From: Pteria penguin
Taxonomy: Eukaryota; Mollusca; Bivalvia; Pterioida; Pteriidae
Reading direction: 5' to 3'
Assembly (NCBI GenBank): GCA_035048485.1
Contig: CM068580.1
Span: 38,536,085 to 38,600,084 of the forward strand
Length of the DNA stretch: 64,000 nt
Shown here: piece after piece, positions 23,925 to 36,940 of the stretch
Layout of the letters: every line of letters begins with the position of its first letter
Position numbering within the stretch: position 1 is the stretch's first letter
The notes under the pieces: model-generated
The model's input: only the letters and a program-made list of their open reading frames with translations
Database searches by the model: none
Told to the model about the DNA's origin: nothing
Program-made: the position numbers and the translations under genes

Positions 23925-26900
23925 ACGATTTCACCCATTCATAACCACCTCTAAACATTCACTGTCACCATCAGATACATTCTACCATCACTAAACACTC
24001 GCTGTCACCACCAGATACATACTACCTTCACTAAACACTCGCTGACATCAGAAAACAATCACTGCCACCACCAGATACATTCTCAAATCAGTAAACACTC
24101 TCTGCCACCACTAGATACATCATACAATCACTAAAAACTCGCTGACATCACTAAACACTCACTGCCAACACCAGATTCATACTACCATCACTAAACACTA
24201 GCTGACATCAGAAAACAATCACTGCCAACACCAGATACATCATACAAATACTAAACATCCGTTGCCACCATTAGGTATATCCTACCATCACTAAACACTT
24301 ACTGACATCACTAAACACTCGCTGCCACCACTAAATACATCCTTCCAATACTAAACACTCATTGACATCACTATACACTCACTGACATCACTAAACACTC
24401 ACTGCCAACACAAGATTCATACTACCATCACTAAACACTAACTGACATCACTAAACACTCACTGACATCACTAAACACTCACTGACATCACTAAACATTC
24501 GCTGCCACCACTAAATATATCCTTCCATCACTAAACACTCACTGACATCACTAAACACACACTGTCCCCACTAGATACATCCCCCCACTAGATACATTCC
24601 TCTATCACTAACACTCACTGACATCACTAAACATTCGCTGCCACCACTAAATATATCTTTTCATCACCAAACACTCGCTGCCACCACTAAATACATGCCT
24701 TTATCAGTAAACACTCACTGACATCACTAAACACACGCTGCCACCACAAAATACATCCTTCCATCACTAAACACTTACTGACATCACTAAGCACTCGCTG
24801 CCACCACTCGATACATCCTACCATCAGTACAATCTCGCTGATATCACTGAACAATCACATACATCACAAAACACACACTGCCCCCACTAGATACATCCTA
24901 CCATCACTAAACACTCACTGACGCTAATACATACTTACTGACATCACTGAATACATACCACTACACACTTACTGACATCACTGAATACATAATTCCATAA
25001 AAAAAAAAAACACTGACATTACTAGAGACTCGCTGCCACCACTAGATACATCCTACCATCACTAAACACTCACTGACATCACTAGGCACTCGACACAACC
25101 TCTAAAATACATCCTTTCATCACTAACTCTCACTGACATCACTAAACACACTGACATCACTAAACACTCGCTGCCACCACAAAATACATTCTTCCATCAA
25201 TAAACACTTACTGACATCACTAAACACTCGCTACCACCACTCGATACATCCAACCACCAGTAAACTCTCGCTGATATCACTGAACAATCACATACATCAC
25301 TAAACACTCGCTGCCACCACTAAATACATCCTTTCATCACTAAACACTCACTGATATCACTAAACACGCACTGCCCCCACTAGATACATCCTACCATCAC
25401 TAAACACTCACTGACGCCACTACGCACTCACTGACATCACTAAACACTCACTGACATCAATACACACTCACTGACATCACTAAACACCCGTTGCCATCAC
25501 TATATACATCCTTCCATCACTAAACACTCACTGACATTACTAAACACACACTGCCCCACTAGATACATCCTACCATCACTAAACACGCACTGACATCACT
25601 AATCACCCACTGTCACCACTAAATACATCCTTGCATTACTAAACACTCACTGACATTACTAAACACACACTGCCCCCACTAGATACATCCTTCCATCCTA
25701 AACACTCACTGACACCACTACACACTCACTGACATCACTAAACACTCAATGACATCACTAAACACCCACTGACATCACTAAACACTCGCTGCCACCACTA
25801 AATACATCCTTCCATCACTAAACAGCCGCTGTCACCACTAGATACATCCTACCATCACTAAACCCTCACTGATATCACTGAACAATCACTGACATCACTA
25901 AACACCCGCTGCCACTATGAAATACATCCCTTCATCATTAAACACTCACTGACATCACTAAACACACACTGCCCCCACTAGATACATCCTACCATCACTA
26001 AACACTCACTGACACCACTACACACTCACTGACATCACTAAACACTCACTGACATCACTAAACACCCGCTGCCACCACTAAATACTAAACACTCACTGAC
26101 ATCACTAAACACCCGCTGCTACCACTAAATACATCCTACCATCACTAAACTCTCACTAATATCACTGAACAATCACTGACATCACTATACACCCGCTGCC
26201 ACCACAAAATACATAATTCCATCCTAAACACTCACTTACATCACTAAACACTCACTGACATCATTAAACACTCGCTGCCATCACTAAATATATCCTTCCA
26301 TCACTAAACACTCACTGACATCACTAAACACTCGCTGACACCACTTGATATATCCTATCATCAGTAAACCCTCGCTGATATCACTAACCAATCATTGCTA
26401 CCACTAGATATATTCTACCATCACTAAACACTCACTGACATCACCAAACACTCGCTGCCACCACTAAATACTTTTTTTATCAAAATACACTCACTGATAT
26501 CACTGAACAATCACTGACATCCCTAAACACTCGCTGCCACCACTAAATACATCCTTCCATCCTAAACACTCACTGACATCACTAGACACTGGCTGTCACC
26601 ATTAGATACATCCTAGCATCACTAAACACTCACTGACATCACTAAACAACCACTGACATCATTAAACACTCACTGCCACCACTAATTACATCCTTCCTTC
26701 ACTAAATATTCACTGACATCATTAGGGACTCGCTGCCACCTCTAGATACATCTTATCATCACTAAACACTTACTGACATCACTAAACATTCACATGCATC
26801 ACTAAACACTCGCTGCTACCACAAAATACATCCTTCCATTACTAAACACTCACTTACATCACTAAACACTCGCTGTCACCACTTAACACTTACTGTCATC

Positions 26901-27245
26901 AGTAAACATTCACTGTCATCACTAAAGTCTCACTGCCATCATTAAACACACACTGCCACTACTAGATACATACTACCATCACCAAACGCTCACTGCCACC
27001 ACTAAACATTTAATGCCACCACTCCACCACTAAATTCTCGTTTACACTTCTCAACACCTCACCGTCATCACCAAACACTTACCGCTTAACATTCGCTACC
27101 ACAAGAAAACATTCATTGCCATCACTAAGCAGTCACTGCTACGATAAACACTCAATGTCACCAATAAACACTCACTGCTACCAACAACACTCACAGTCAC
27201 CACTAAACATTAGTAGTCATCAGTAAACATTCGCTGCCTTTATTA
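23925..27245. repeat. 3.3-kb minisatellite of about 20-bp units
   Basis: Sub-units of about 20 bp, close to CATCACTAAACACTCACTGA, alternate with variants containing CGCTGCCACCACTAAATACA and TCCTTCCATCAC, giving a loose higher-order period near 60-80 bp. Copies diverge toward the right end (after 26880). A few stray units reappear near 27730-27795. There is no coding potential. Confidence 0.95.
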
Positions 27246-28788
27246 AATAACTAAAGTTTCATTTTTAAAACATATTTTCTTACTTTTTCTGGTGTACCGG
27301 GGAGTGGGAGGGTCTGGCACCAGTTATTCGGATAACCACACCATTGGCTCCATTCCTTTGGTGTAGATGATCATCAAAGTTGGTATCGGTCACACCGTTG
27401 GCCTCGGCAACCTCTATGGTGTTGTAATAAATTGTCTGTTATCTAGTCTTTGTCTTCCGGTCGTGGAATTGATTGTGTGCTATCATAAATGATGGACTTG
27501 GAGATCACTTCTTTCTTTTGGCTTCTGGTACCCTTAGGATTATTTGCTTTTTTTATCTATTATGATATATATAAATAGAGATTTAAGAAATTCTAGACCA
27601 TTATATTATTAACAATATTGTTTTGAATTCATAGTAAAATTTATTTAACTCAAATAAATATTTTTACGATAACATTATCGCCAAAAATGGAAAGGGGGGG
27701 GGGGGTTGACAGGCCCCTGGTTCCTAAGGCTATGTGTCACCACTAAACATATTTTGTATATGCACAACCACCATTAAACAATCGCTACCACTATATGAAA
27801 TTATGATTTTGCGATGGGAATAGTATGCAACCAGGGGACGCTTACTCCTCCCGGGCACCTGGTCTCACCTCGATTTTATTGAGGTTCGCATTTGTCTGAA
27901 TATGACACTAAACACAATACTGTCCCCTTTATTCCATATGGTTTACCATTCGGTACTTCTTCGTTTTTCGCTTTGTGTTGAACAAAACACAAGATGATTC
28001 GGAGGCATAAAAACTAGGGGGACCAATGTTACCTATTTTCGGAGGCTATATCCTATTCTGTGTAAAAACCAACATCTTAAACTTTCCTCCACCCCCGACG
28101 TTGACATGTATTTTAGATATGACCCTACATCTGGCGAGACGAAACCGGATTCAGTCTATCACAACACTCACATAACCGCGCCAATCGAGTTAATATTCAT
28201 AAAGAATATGTTCACACATATAGTTAGTATATCGTTTAAACATGTTTTGCATATAAAAAAATCATCAAAGGTGAAGATATAAACTATATGAAAATATAAA
28301 AATCCCCAGTCTCTTAAATGGTGTAATGGATCAGATAGACCAGTTTCTTTTGTTGTTATTCGTTAAGTCTAGATTAGATCACTTTGATTATGACGTCATC
28401 TGTTTGACCATGTTAATTTCTTTGTTCTCACAAACTCTGCATAATATCAGTATAGAGAACATATAAGACATATACATATGTACAATCCATATCAGCACAT
28501 GCGCAGTAAATAAATCAACCAGGAGGTTGGACTCTGTCCCTAATATAACCTAGGAAATTACATAAATTTGACCAAAAAATATCGTTTGAGCTCAAAAGAT
28601 TTGCATATTTAGATGTACATTTATTAGGATTGACAAGGTAAATTTCAGGTAAACATTTTTTCTGATGGCTATGATATCAATGTTGTTACATTTCAGAATA
28701 TAATGCTACTAATCTCCAATTTCATTTAGATCAGAAAGCGTACAATTTCGTTCACATCTTTGTATTATTATTGACACATTGCAGAGAA
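27246..28788. other. Non-coding, nothing recognised
   Basis: Contains a poly-G run at about 27695-27705 and stray minisatellite units. No exon or RNA gene is visible. Confidence 0.4.
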
Positions 28789-28960
28789 ACTGGTGGCCCA
28801 TGGAATGGATCCACTGGAAGCAATGAGTGGTTGTCTACGCACGAACGTCTAACGCGGCATGGGGTTCGGGTTTTACTGTCGGATACCGTTCCGAAGAATC
28901 ACGGGTGGGATTCGAATACAAAATGTCTTGGCCTTTAGACGGGCATACTGCGTAAAAAGA
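28789..28960 (-). repeat. Degenerate SINE, minus strand
   Basis: GGATCCACTGGAAGCAATGA, GGCATGGGGTTCGGGTTTTA and GGGTGGGATTCGAATAC appear in the same order as in the complete minus-strand SINE that follows at 29.05 kb, but with many changes. Confidence 0.55.
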
Positions 28961-29051
28961 CTAGTTTGCGGACCCAGAATTTACACATGGATCACGTGAT
29001 TAAGTTCGTCCAGCAATGCTGTTGACGTATAGTGGTTATAAGGATATTCAT

Positions 29052-29329
29052 GGATTGATTGATTGAATATTGTTTTACGTCACTCCCCGATTATTTCACG
29101 TATATGGTGACGGCATCTCTTTGATGCAATGCATACAAATTTAGATCTTTGCAACGGACCCACCAGAAGCAGTGAGGGATCTTTTATGTGCCACGCCTAC
29201 CGTGATACGGGACCTCGGTTTTTACTGTCTCATCCAAAAGACAGAACACTGGTGTGCCCAGGGCGGGGGTCGAATACGGGACCTCTAGATCACGAGCCGA
29301 GCACCTTAACCACTAGGCCACACCGGCTT
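29052..29329 (-). repeat. tRNA-headed SINE, minus strand, near full length
   Basis: Read on the minus strand: head AAGCCGGTGTGGCCTAGTGG, a decayed B box, body GGGCACACCAGTGTTCTG, GACAGTAAAAACCGAGG, CACGGTAGGCGTGGCAC, and tail GTGACGTAAAACAATATTCA followed by (AATC)n. This is the cleanest minus-strand copy. Confidence 0.88.
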
Positions 29330-31015
29330 GATATTCATGGACATTCAGTGTTTTACATCATTCCTCTTCTATCTTCGACCTAGTCAGGGAGTAACAAATA
29401 TTTCTCCATGACAATATATTGAAGAAAGTAATACCAGTTTTTCTTGATATGTGAATAAAAGATGAATCTTCGTTAATATGTATTAGAAATGGGATAACAA
29501 GAATTCAGACCCAAATCATATCGTCGCTTGTTCAGGTACACCTGTATTGTACCTAAGTAAACAACAATATACAGGTACATATATAAATGTCACTATTCTG
29601 TCTTGTACAAAAGCTGTGCCCCAAAACCCACCTTTATTTGCGTCCAAAAAGTCATCAAAAGTGGTGGGGTATTTGATTTGTCGAACTTTCATGGCCACAG
29701 TTTTTGGATTTACAAAAAGGTGCATACCCAGTACTATGGTCATGATATAATAATTATCCCTTGGCTATAAAGATCTGTGATACCATTTCAGTCTAGTAGA
29801 CTGAAATTTAACTAAAAATAGATGTCTATTTTGTATATACTGACATGGACCATATTCCATGATCATTCAACAAACGACTGGCATGCCACTTGCATGTTGG
29901 TAGTCTTCCATATTCAACATACGTAAATGTAGAACATAGACACTAGAAAACCAAAATATACCTAATACAGCGGAAGGATTTTTTTCAAGTATACTCCGTA
30001 GTTTTAACTTCCATAGACACACATGGAGGAACTGCCCCTCCCTTTTCACTTTTATGAAGTAAAATCCCCATTGTCTATGAGTAAAAAATAGGTTTGTATT
30101 TTTATCAAAGTGAACTGACTGTAAATAATATAAAAGAAAAAATAAAACACACACACACACACACCTACACACACACACGTAGAATGGTCGCTCTATAAGA
30201 AACTCACACACACAGACACACACATACACACACATAGAATTGTCGCTCTCTATGAAGCTTAATCATTTTACATTGCATACTATTAAAATTACAATATTTG
30301 AGAAGACTTATACAACATAAAAAACTAATTAATGTGGCATTTAGCCATTGATATTCCTAAATGAGATAGTGGATAACCCAATATGTACACACGTCATAGG
30401 ATAGGCCATACTTATCACATTATCATGACCTTTAGAGAGCCAATCATATTTTATCTTTTATTTCTCACCTTTAAGCTTGTACAAGAAAGACAATCCTCCG
30501 AGAAATTAGAATTTATACTGAGCAAACAGAATGATTATGAACTTTCAGAACTATGCAGTGAATGACAAGTTGGAGAAAGATGAATATACCCGTGTACTTT
30601 CTTCATTATGTATGCCTGGTATAGGTGTTTTGTTGCTCGACAAAAAAAAAAAAAAAAAAAAAACCCACGAAAAATGAATCCATTTCTACATTCCATATTT
30701 TGGAGGCTTTTTTTTCAAACACTATTATTATTATGTTTCGATCATAAGGGTGCAACAGTTAACCAAAAACTGTGGTTCAGATATCAAGGTTCGGTTTTTT
30801 GTTCGACTTGCAGCTTTTCGGTTCGGTTTTAGTTTTTCTTCTCTTTTAAAATGTGGAAACAATCTGTTAGATCAAACCTGATTGGTTAATTACACAGGAA
30901 ATCGTGAAAATTAAGAGCTGAATATTCCAAGACTTTTCAGTTTAATTATTCTAGAAATGAGGTTTCTCATAAAACCCTACATATAATTTGTAGCAGAGCC
31001 AACCAACAACAACAA
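29330..31015. other. Non-coding; CA repeats and poly-A
   Basis: CA-rich runs lie at 30147-30178 and 30205-30234 with a duplicated flank (AGAATGGTCGCTCTATAAGA and AGAATTGTCGCTCTCTATGA). A poly-A run lies at 30643-30662. A perfect palindrome, ATTTCAGTCTAGTAGACTGAAAT written in two halves as ATTTCAGTCTA and TAGACTGAAAT around G, lies near 29786-29808. Open frames on both strands at 29516-29750 mirror each other and match no family I know. Confidence 0.45.
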
Positions 31016-31079
31016 CAAAAAAACCCCTAAACAAACAAACAAAAAAACAAAAAACAAAAAACCAAAAAAAAAAAAAAAA

Positions 31080-31120
<41 letters not shown>
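31016..31120. repeat. A-rich low-complexity run
   Basis: AAACAAAC-type repeats pass into long poly-A stretches interrupted by single C or G. It may be the A-rich tail of a retrotransposed sequence, since a SINE starts 50 bases downstream. Confidence 0.85.
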
Positions 31121-31121
<1 letters not shown>

Positions 31122-31169
31122 AAAAAACCCGCAGAAAACCACACATCATTGTTCTAACCACTATGTCAA

Positions 31170-31432
31170 AAAAGCCAGTGTGGCCTAGTGGATAGGTTCT
31201 CGGCTCGTGATCGAAAGATTCCGGGTTTCGGGTACTTGAGCGCACCGGTGTTCTGTTTTTCGGATGAAACAGTAAAAATCGAGGTCCATGTCACGGTGGG
31301 CGTGGCACGTAAAAGATCCCTCACTACTTCGGGTGGGTCCGTTGCAAAAGTATGCACCAGGCAGATGCCGTCACCATATACGTGAAATAATCGTGGAGTG
31401 ACGTAAAACAATATTCAGTCAATTCGATCAAT
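31170..31432 (+). repeat. tRNA-headed SINE, plus strand, near full length
   Basis: Head AAGCCAGTGTGGCCTAGTGG with a CTCGTGATCGAAAGATTCCG stretch; body GCGCACCGGTGTTCTG, GATGAAACAGTAAAAATCGA, CACGGTGGGCGTGGCACGTA; tail GAAATAATCGTGGAGTGACG then TAAAACAATATTCAGTCAAT. Confidence 0.88.
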
Positions 31433-32006
31433 ATGATGTCAAATTATGAATTTTTAGCGAAATGAGATCTCCTTAGATTCGCCACTGAAAAGTCTCAGTG
31501 TTGGCACTATTAGATGAATATATGAATATATTTATTTATGTATTCTAAACTTTTTCGTCATAAAATATAGAAATGTTATAAATTATTGACTTGTATTTTA
31601 TCATCCAAGTTCTTATGACCACTCCTTTCATTTTACCTTTGCATGCGATACTACTTATGAAATGTTTATTTTGTATTAAGAAAGACAACTCCTACATAAA
31701 TTTGAAATTAAACTACAACGAATAGTTAACCAATAGTTAACATTTAACATTGGATATTAAACTATAAAAATGATAATTAGAAAAAATAAGAAAAGAAGTA
31801 TATTTAGATGTTTTCAAATTAATTTACTTCGAGCCATTAGTATTATAGTATTTCTATTTCGATTGCGTCGTTCGGCAGTCTCTGTATAGAGGCAAATTAC
31901 AATTCCTGAGATATTCCCGTCGTTCGTTTTCTCTTGATAGCAAAGGTGATCTTGTACACGCCGTCGAAAACACCGAAATGGTCACTTATCCTCTATCCTC
32001 TGTCAC

Positions 32007-32127
32007 CACAGTGGTGGAACCAGAAACTTTCCAAAAGCAGTTGCACCCTCAAAAACAATCTTTTAATGTAAAAATTTCCTTCGAAAAGGGGGGGGGGCAC
32101 CCTATTAACCCCTCCGCTGGATCCGCC
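32007..32127. mobile_element. Short TIR element (CAGTGG...GGATCCGCC family)
   Basis: It starts CAGTGGTGGAACCAGAAACT and ends CTCCGCTGGATCCGCCGATG, giving imperfect inverted ends. It is about 120 bp with a G-rich centre. Related ends occur at 44.47 kb. Confidence 0.5.
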
Positions 32128-32434
32128 GATGTATTGTAGTATATGATAAATTCTCTATGTAATTGATTTAATAGTGTTAAGATTCTGCATACATTACTAC
32201 ATAGTCGGTCCCATGCTTAATTTCCCTATATCAAAGGTGTGTCCATTAATCGTTAGTAGTTCTGTAGATTGCATCTGCATTTCTTTGTGATGTATAAAGT
32301 CTGTCCCCCTACGGAAGCCGCGAGGTACCATGTAATAATGATTTAAAACTAGCGCCCTCGAGCAGTCAATAATTGTTATTTTCCTTGACGAAAGTGGTGT
32401 ACCGATTTGAAAATCAAATACATGTAGAGATCAA

Positions 32435-34060
32435 AGTATTGCAATATGTATCATGAGGTGTGGTACTGCAATACGTGTCATGAGGTGTGGTACTACAATA
32501 TGTATCATGAGATGTGGTACTACAATATGTATTATGAGGTGTGGTACTGCAATATGTATTATGAGGTGTTGTACTACAATATGTATCATGAGGTGTGGTA
32601 CTACAATATGTATTATGAGGTGTGGTACTGCAATATGCATCATGAGGTGTTGTACTACAATATGTATCATGAGGTGTTGTACTGCAATATGCATCATGAG
32701 GTGTTGTACTGCAATATGCATCATGAGGTGTGGTACTGCAATATGTATCAAGAGGTATAGTACTGCAATATGTATCATGAGGTGTGGACTACAATATCCA
32801 TCATGAGGTGGGGTACTGCAATATGTGTCATGAGGTGTAGTACTGCAATATGTATCATGAGGTATAGTACTGCAATGTGTATCATGAGGTGTGGACTACA
32901 ATATGTATCATGAGGTGTTGTACTACAATATGTATCATGAGGTGTTGTACTGCAATATGTATCATGAGGTGTTGTACTGCAATATGTATCATGAGGTGTG
33001 GTACTGCAATATGTATCAAGAGGTATAGTACTGCAATATGTATCATGAGGTGTGGACTACAATATCCATCATGAGGTGGGGTACTGCAATATGTGTCATG
33101 AGGTGTAGTACTGCAATATGTATCATGAGGTGTTGTACTACAATATGTATCATGAGGTGTTGTACTACAATATGTATCATGAGGTGTTGTACTGCAATAT
33201 GTGTCATGAGGTGTAGTACTGCAATATGCATCAAGAGGTATAGTACTGCAATGTATCATGAGGTGTGGTACTACAATATGTATCATGAGGTTTGGTACTA
33301 CAATATGTATCATGAGAGGTGGTACTACAATATGCATCATGAAGTGTTGTACTACGATATGTATCATGAGTTGTGGTACTACAATATGTGTCATGAGGTA
33401 TATGGTACTGCAATATGTGTCATGAGGTATATGGTACGGCAGTATGTATCATGAGGTGTGGTACTACAATACGTATCATGAGGTGTGGTATTACAATATG
33501 TATCATGAGGTGTGGTACTGCAATATGTGTCATGAGGTAAATGGTACTGCAATATGTGTCATGAGGTGTGGTACAGCAATATATATCATGAAGTGTGATA
33601 CTACAATATGTGTCATGAGGTATATGATACTGCAATATGTATAATGAGGTGTGGTACTACAATATGTATCATGAGGAATATGGTATTACAATATGTGTCA
33701 TGAGTATATGGTACTGCAATATGTATAATGAGGTGTGGTACTGCAATATGTATCATGAGGTATATGGTATTACAATATGTGTCATGAGTATATGGTACTG
33801 CAATATGTATAATGAGGTGTGGTACTGCAATATGTATCATGAGGTATATGGTATTACAATATGTGTCATGAGGTATATGGTACTGCAATATGTGTCATGA
33901 GGTGTGGTAGAGCAATATATATCATTAAGTATGGTACTACAATATGTGTCATGAGGTATATGGTACTACAATATGTGTCAAGAGGTGTGGTACCGCAATA
34001 TATATCATGAGGTGTAGTACTGCAATATGTGTCATGAGGTATATGGTGGCAATATGCAAT
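32435..34060. repeat. 27-bp minisatellite array with higher-order duplication
   Basis: The unit is TATCATGAGGTGTGGTACTG plus CAATATG, 27 bp. It repeats about 60 times from 32435 to 34060. Because 27 is a multiple of three, all plus-strand frames stay open over long runs (for example MYHEVWYYN repeated). A block of about 265 bp containing the rare variants TATCAAGAGGTATAG and GTGGACTACAATATCCATC occurs twice, near 32747 and 33015. After 33390 some units gain three bases (GAGGTATATGG). Confidence 0.95.
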
Positions 34061-34552
34061 ACTTTGTTACAATGCACTATTGGTCCACTGCTTTCAACTG
34101 TCATTTCAATTCAATTCTTTATTACTTTATACCACACGATATATCTGTATACAATATTATATACAAAACGCAGTAAACTGTATTACTGTATGTTTGATAT
34201 GATGAGCTTGAAACGAAATTGATAGTTCAAAATTATTTTTGTATTTGGAGTTTCAAATAATGTCGACTTGTCATATGTATCCGTTGACTTGTCAGAAATT
34301 GTCTCTATTTACCAGATGTTATGTTGACTTGTCAGAAAAGTATGTCGACTTGTTATATATTATAGTGACTGGTCACAATAGAATGTTGAGTTCTCAAACC
34401 ATTATGTCAGTTTACAAATGAAGGGCAGTTAATAACATTTACTGGCTACCTGGCAAGTATAGTGGCATATTTATTTCGTATACAAGTGCTTTGTCAAATA
34501 ACTATGTCAACTTGTGAAATGTTGTATCGACTTAAAGTTAGAAGGGCTAGTC
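34061..34552. repeat. Degenerate short repeats (GTTGACTTGTCAGAAA words)
   Basis: GTCGACTTGTCATATG, GTTGACTTGTCAGAAATT, GTTGACTTGTCAGAAAAG, GTCGACTTGTTATAT and later degraded versions follow each other every 30-40 bases from about 34260 to 34530. Confidence 0.6.
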
Positions 34553-34857
34553 ATGCCGCCAAAATGGAGAAAACGAAAATTAGAGCAAGTTAAGTATCTA
34601 TGTAAGAAGGGATTAACTCCTAATAAAAATTTACGAGGACTTCATGAAAACGCTTGGGAAGGAGTCACCTTCTTATAGTTCTTTTATCTGAAGAGTGGAC
34701 AGCTGAATTTAGACGAAGAGGGTAAGCATTGAAGACGGTCTGTATGTCCCAAGGAGGATCCAAAATACGAAGACGTTGATATTGTGCAGACTCTTGTAAT
34801 GTGTGACAGAAGGCGAAACCTTCGCGATATAGTCAGAGAAATTGACATAAGTTAGGA
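34553..34857 (+). pseudogene. Mariner-like transposase, N-terminal fragment
   Basis: Plus-strand translation gives IYEDFMKTLGKESPSYS near 34630-34680, then EWTAEFRRRG and, after decay, RRRNLRDIVREIDIS. This is the order found in the helix-turn-helix DNA-binding half of mariner transposases. Frames shift several times and stops are present. The coding sense ends at 34857, exactly where a second element begins; the C-terminal half resumes at 36941. Confidence 0.75.
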
Positions 34858-36940
34858 GACGACCATTTGATTCTGAGAGGGAGGCACTTTTTGGAAATAC
34901 ATATTCTGATCCTGAAAATACTGGAAATGAAAAATCTGGCTTTGACTGAAACGAAAATAAATATTTTGGCTGCTAGCATGTACATATACCAGATCATGCA
35001 AATATAAAGCTGAATGTTCAATAGAAAACTTTCAAAACATCTAAGGGGACGACTATTTGATTCTGAAACGTGGGCTGGCACTTTTTGGAAATAAATATCC
35101 TGACTGCTAGCATGCACATATAACAGATCATGCAAATACAAAGCTGGATGTTCTATAGAAAAGTGTTGGGTTTTTTCCTGACTCGCTACATTGTTGTCTA
35201 TATCATACTGTGTTGTAGTTTAATCGTATGGCTCGCATTCCGCGTAATTTACAACATTCGACGAATCGTGCTAATATTCAGTATCTTCAACAAAACTTAC
35301 TAGAATTGTTGTTTTTAAACAAATATATTTGTATGTCCATTATGAGGGGCAGACAGGGGGCAAGGGCTGTGCCATCTGCTTTCTGAGAGATTTTCTCTTC
35401 AGGTTCTTATTCGGAATAATCTTGTCCATGTTCCGTTGTCGCCATTTTCCAATCCCTTACCTCGACTTAACCTCATTTATACGCCAGGCACACCAGTCAA
35501 AACGTTAAAACGAGTGGCCAAAATGGGTCTTAATTGAATTCTCATCATCTCTCACCTGAGCACAAATACACAAAGTCGATATTCAAATTAAATCATGTGC
35601 ATTTCACAATTCATTATTTGTTGACAGTGTTTCATTCCTGTTTAGTTTCATTCAAATCAATGCAACAAGACATTTGCCAAATTATTTTAGCACATTTATT
35701 CAAATGTAAAATAAACACAACAATTGACTTTAAAATGAGAACAAAAGAAAAACCAACAGAAAAGTAGATCTTCACGTAGCATACATGATAACAAAGACAA
35801 AAAGAGGCCCAAGTAGGCCTTTATCGTTCACCTGAGACATAGAAAACATTGTACAATGATATTAATCAATGCTTGAATATAGCCATAAATCTTCCGTTTC
35901 TTAACTTAACCAGCTAAAATTGTACATGAACATCTTTGTTTTATACCTACTAAGTTTTCTCAAATTCGGTCCAGAAGTGATGAAAAAAGAAGTTGAAAAT
36001 GTGAAAAATCAACATATCAAATATAGGAAGAATATCTATTAAATGCTTTTTTGCATTAAAATGACATAGTTCAAACTCAAAGTAAGTCAAAAACGAATAA
36101 AATATTATCATTCAGGCAGGAATCCAAAAAAGCAACACTTCTTCACACATTCCTCTATAATAATAATTGGAAATTCTCCCACTGGATACCAGAGACTGAG
36201 AGAGACTATGCGCTTCACTGTAGAAACTAATAATGTAAAGACCAGTGTTTGTATATTTTTGTTGAGTTTACTTCATAGTAGCATGTGTTTTGTTAATGAT
36301 ATATATTTACAATGTAATTCTAACAAGTATCAATAAACGACAAACTAGTTAAGAAAATAGATAATCTGTCCCAGGATATCAAGGAAATATATATTCCATT
36401 ATTTAAAGATCTGAAAATAAATAATCTGACTCGACCGAATTTGCCAGCCCCCTTCAGAATCAAATGGTCGTCCCCTATAATTGCACAGGACCATCTTTGC
36501 TTAATACTTACCAAGTTTTCTCAAAGTCAATCCAGAAGCAGTGGAAAAAGTTGCAAATGTGAAAATTCAATATATGAAAAATATGTTTGAAATGCTTTTT
36601 TGCATTAAAATGACAAATCAAAGCAAGTCAAAAACAAATAAAATATCATTCGGACAGGAATCCAAAACAGCAACACTAGTCTTCTTCTCACTTCGATCCT
36701 TCTATTCTCCCCCTGGATACCAGAGACTGAGAGAGACTATGCACTTCACTAACAGAAACTAGCAGTAAAAAGACCTATGCAATTAAAGTAGTGTTTGCAC
36801 ATTTTATTTGTTGACTTTACCTGTCCCAGGATATCAAGGAAATATATATTCCATTATTTAAAGATCTGAAAATAAATAATCTGACTCGACCGAATTTTCC
36901 AACCCCACCCCCCATTTTCAGAATCAAATGGTCGTCCCCT
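34858..36940. mobile_element. Composite TIR transposon inserted in the mariner gene
   Basis: The left end GAGACGACCATTTGATTCTG and the right end CAGAATCAAATGGTCGTCCC are inverted repeats. Each end is present twice: left ends at 34858 and about 35045, right ends ending near 36476 and 36940. The segment before each right end (CCAGAAGC... through ATCTGAAAATAAATAATCTG) is duplicated in tandem with a period near 460 bp. No transposase frame was found, so it is non-autonomous. A GGCCCAAGTAGGCCTTTATC block near 35799 also occurs in the repeat at 49.1 kb. Confidence 0.72.

Noticed and set aside
23925..27245. CRISPR-like array of short direct repeats
   Set aside because: There are no unique spacers of constant length, the repeats abut, and the context is a eukaryotic genome.
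29516..29750. Overlapping open frames on opposite strands
   Set aside because: Neither resembles a known family, and both lack supported start or splice signals.
32431..33900. Tyr/His- and Cys/Ile-rich repeat proteins on both strands
   Set aside because: All frames are open because the unit is 27 bp; no start, splice or family evidence.
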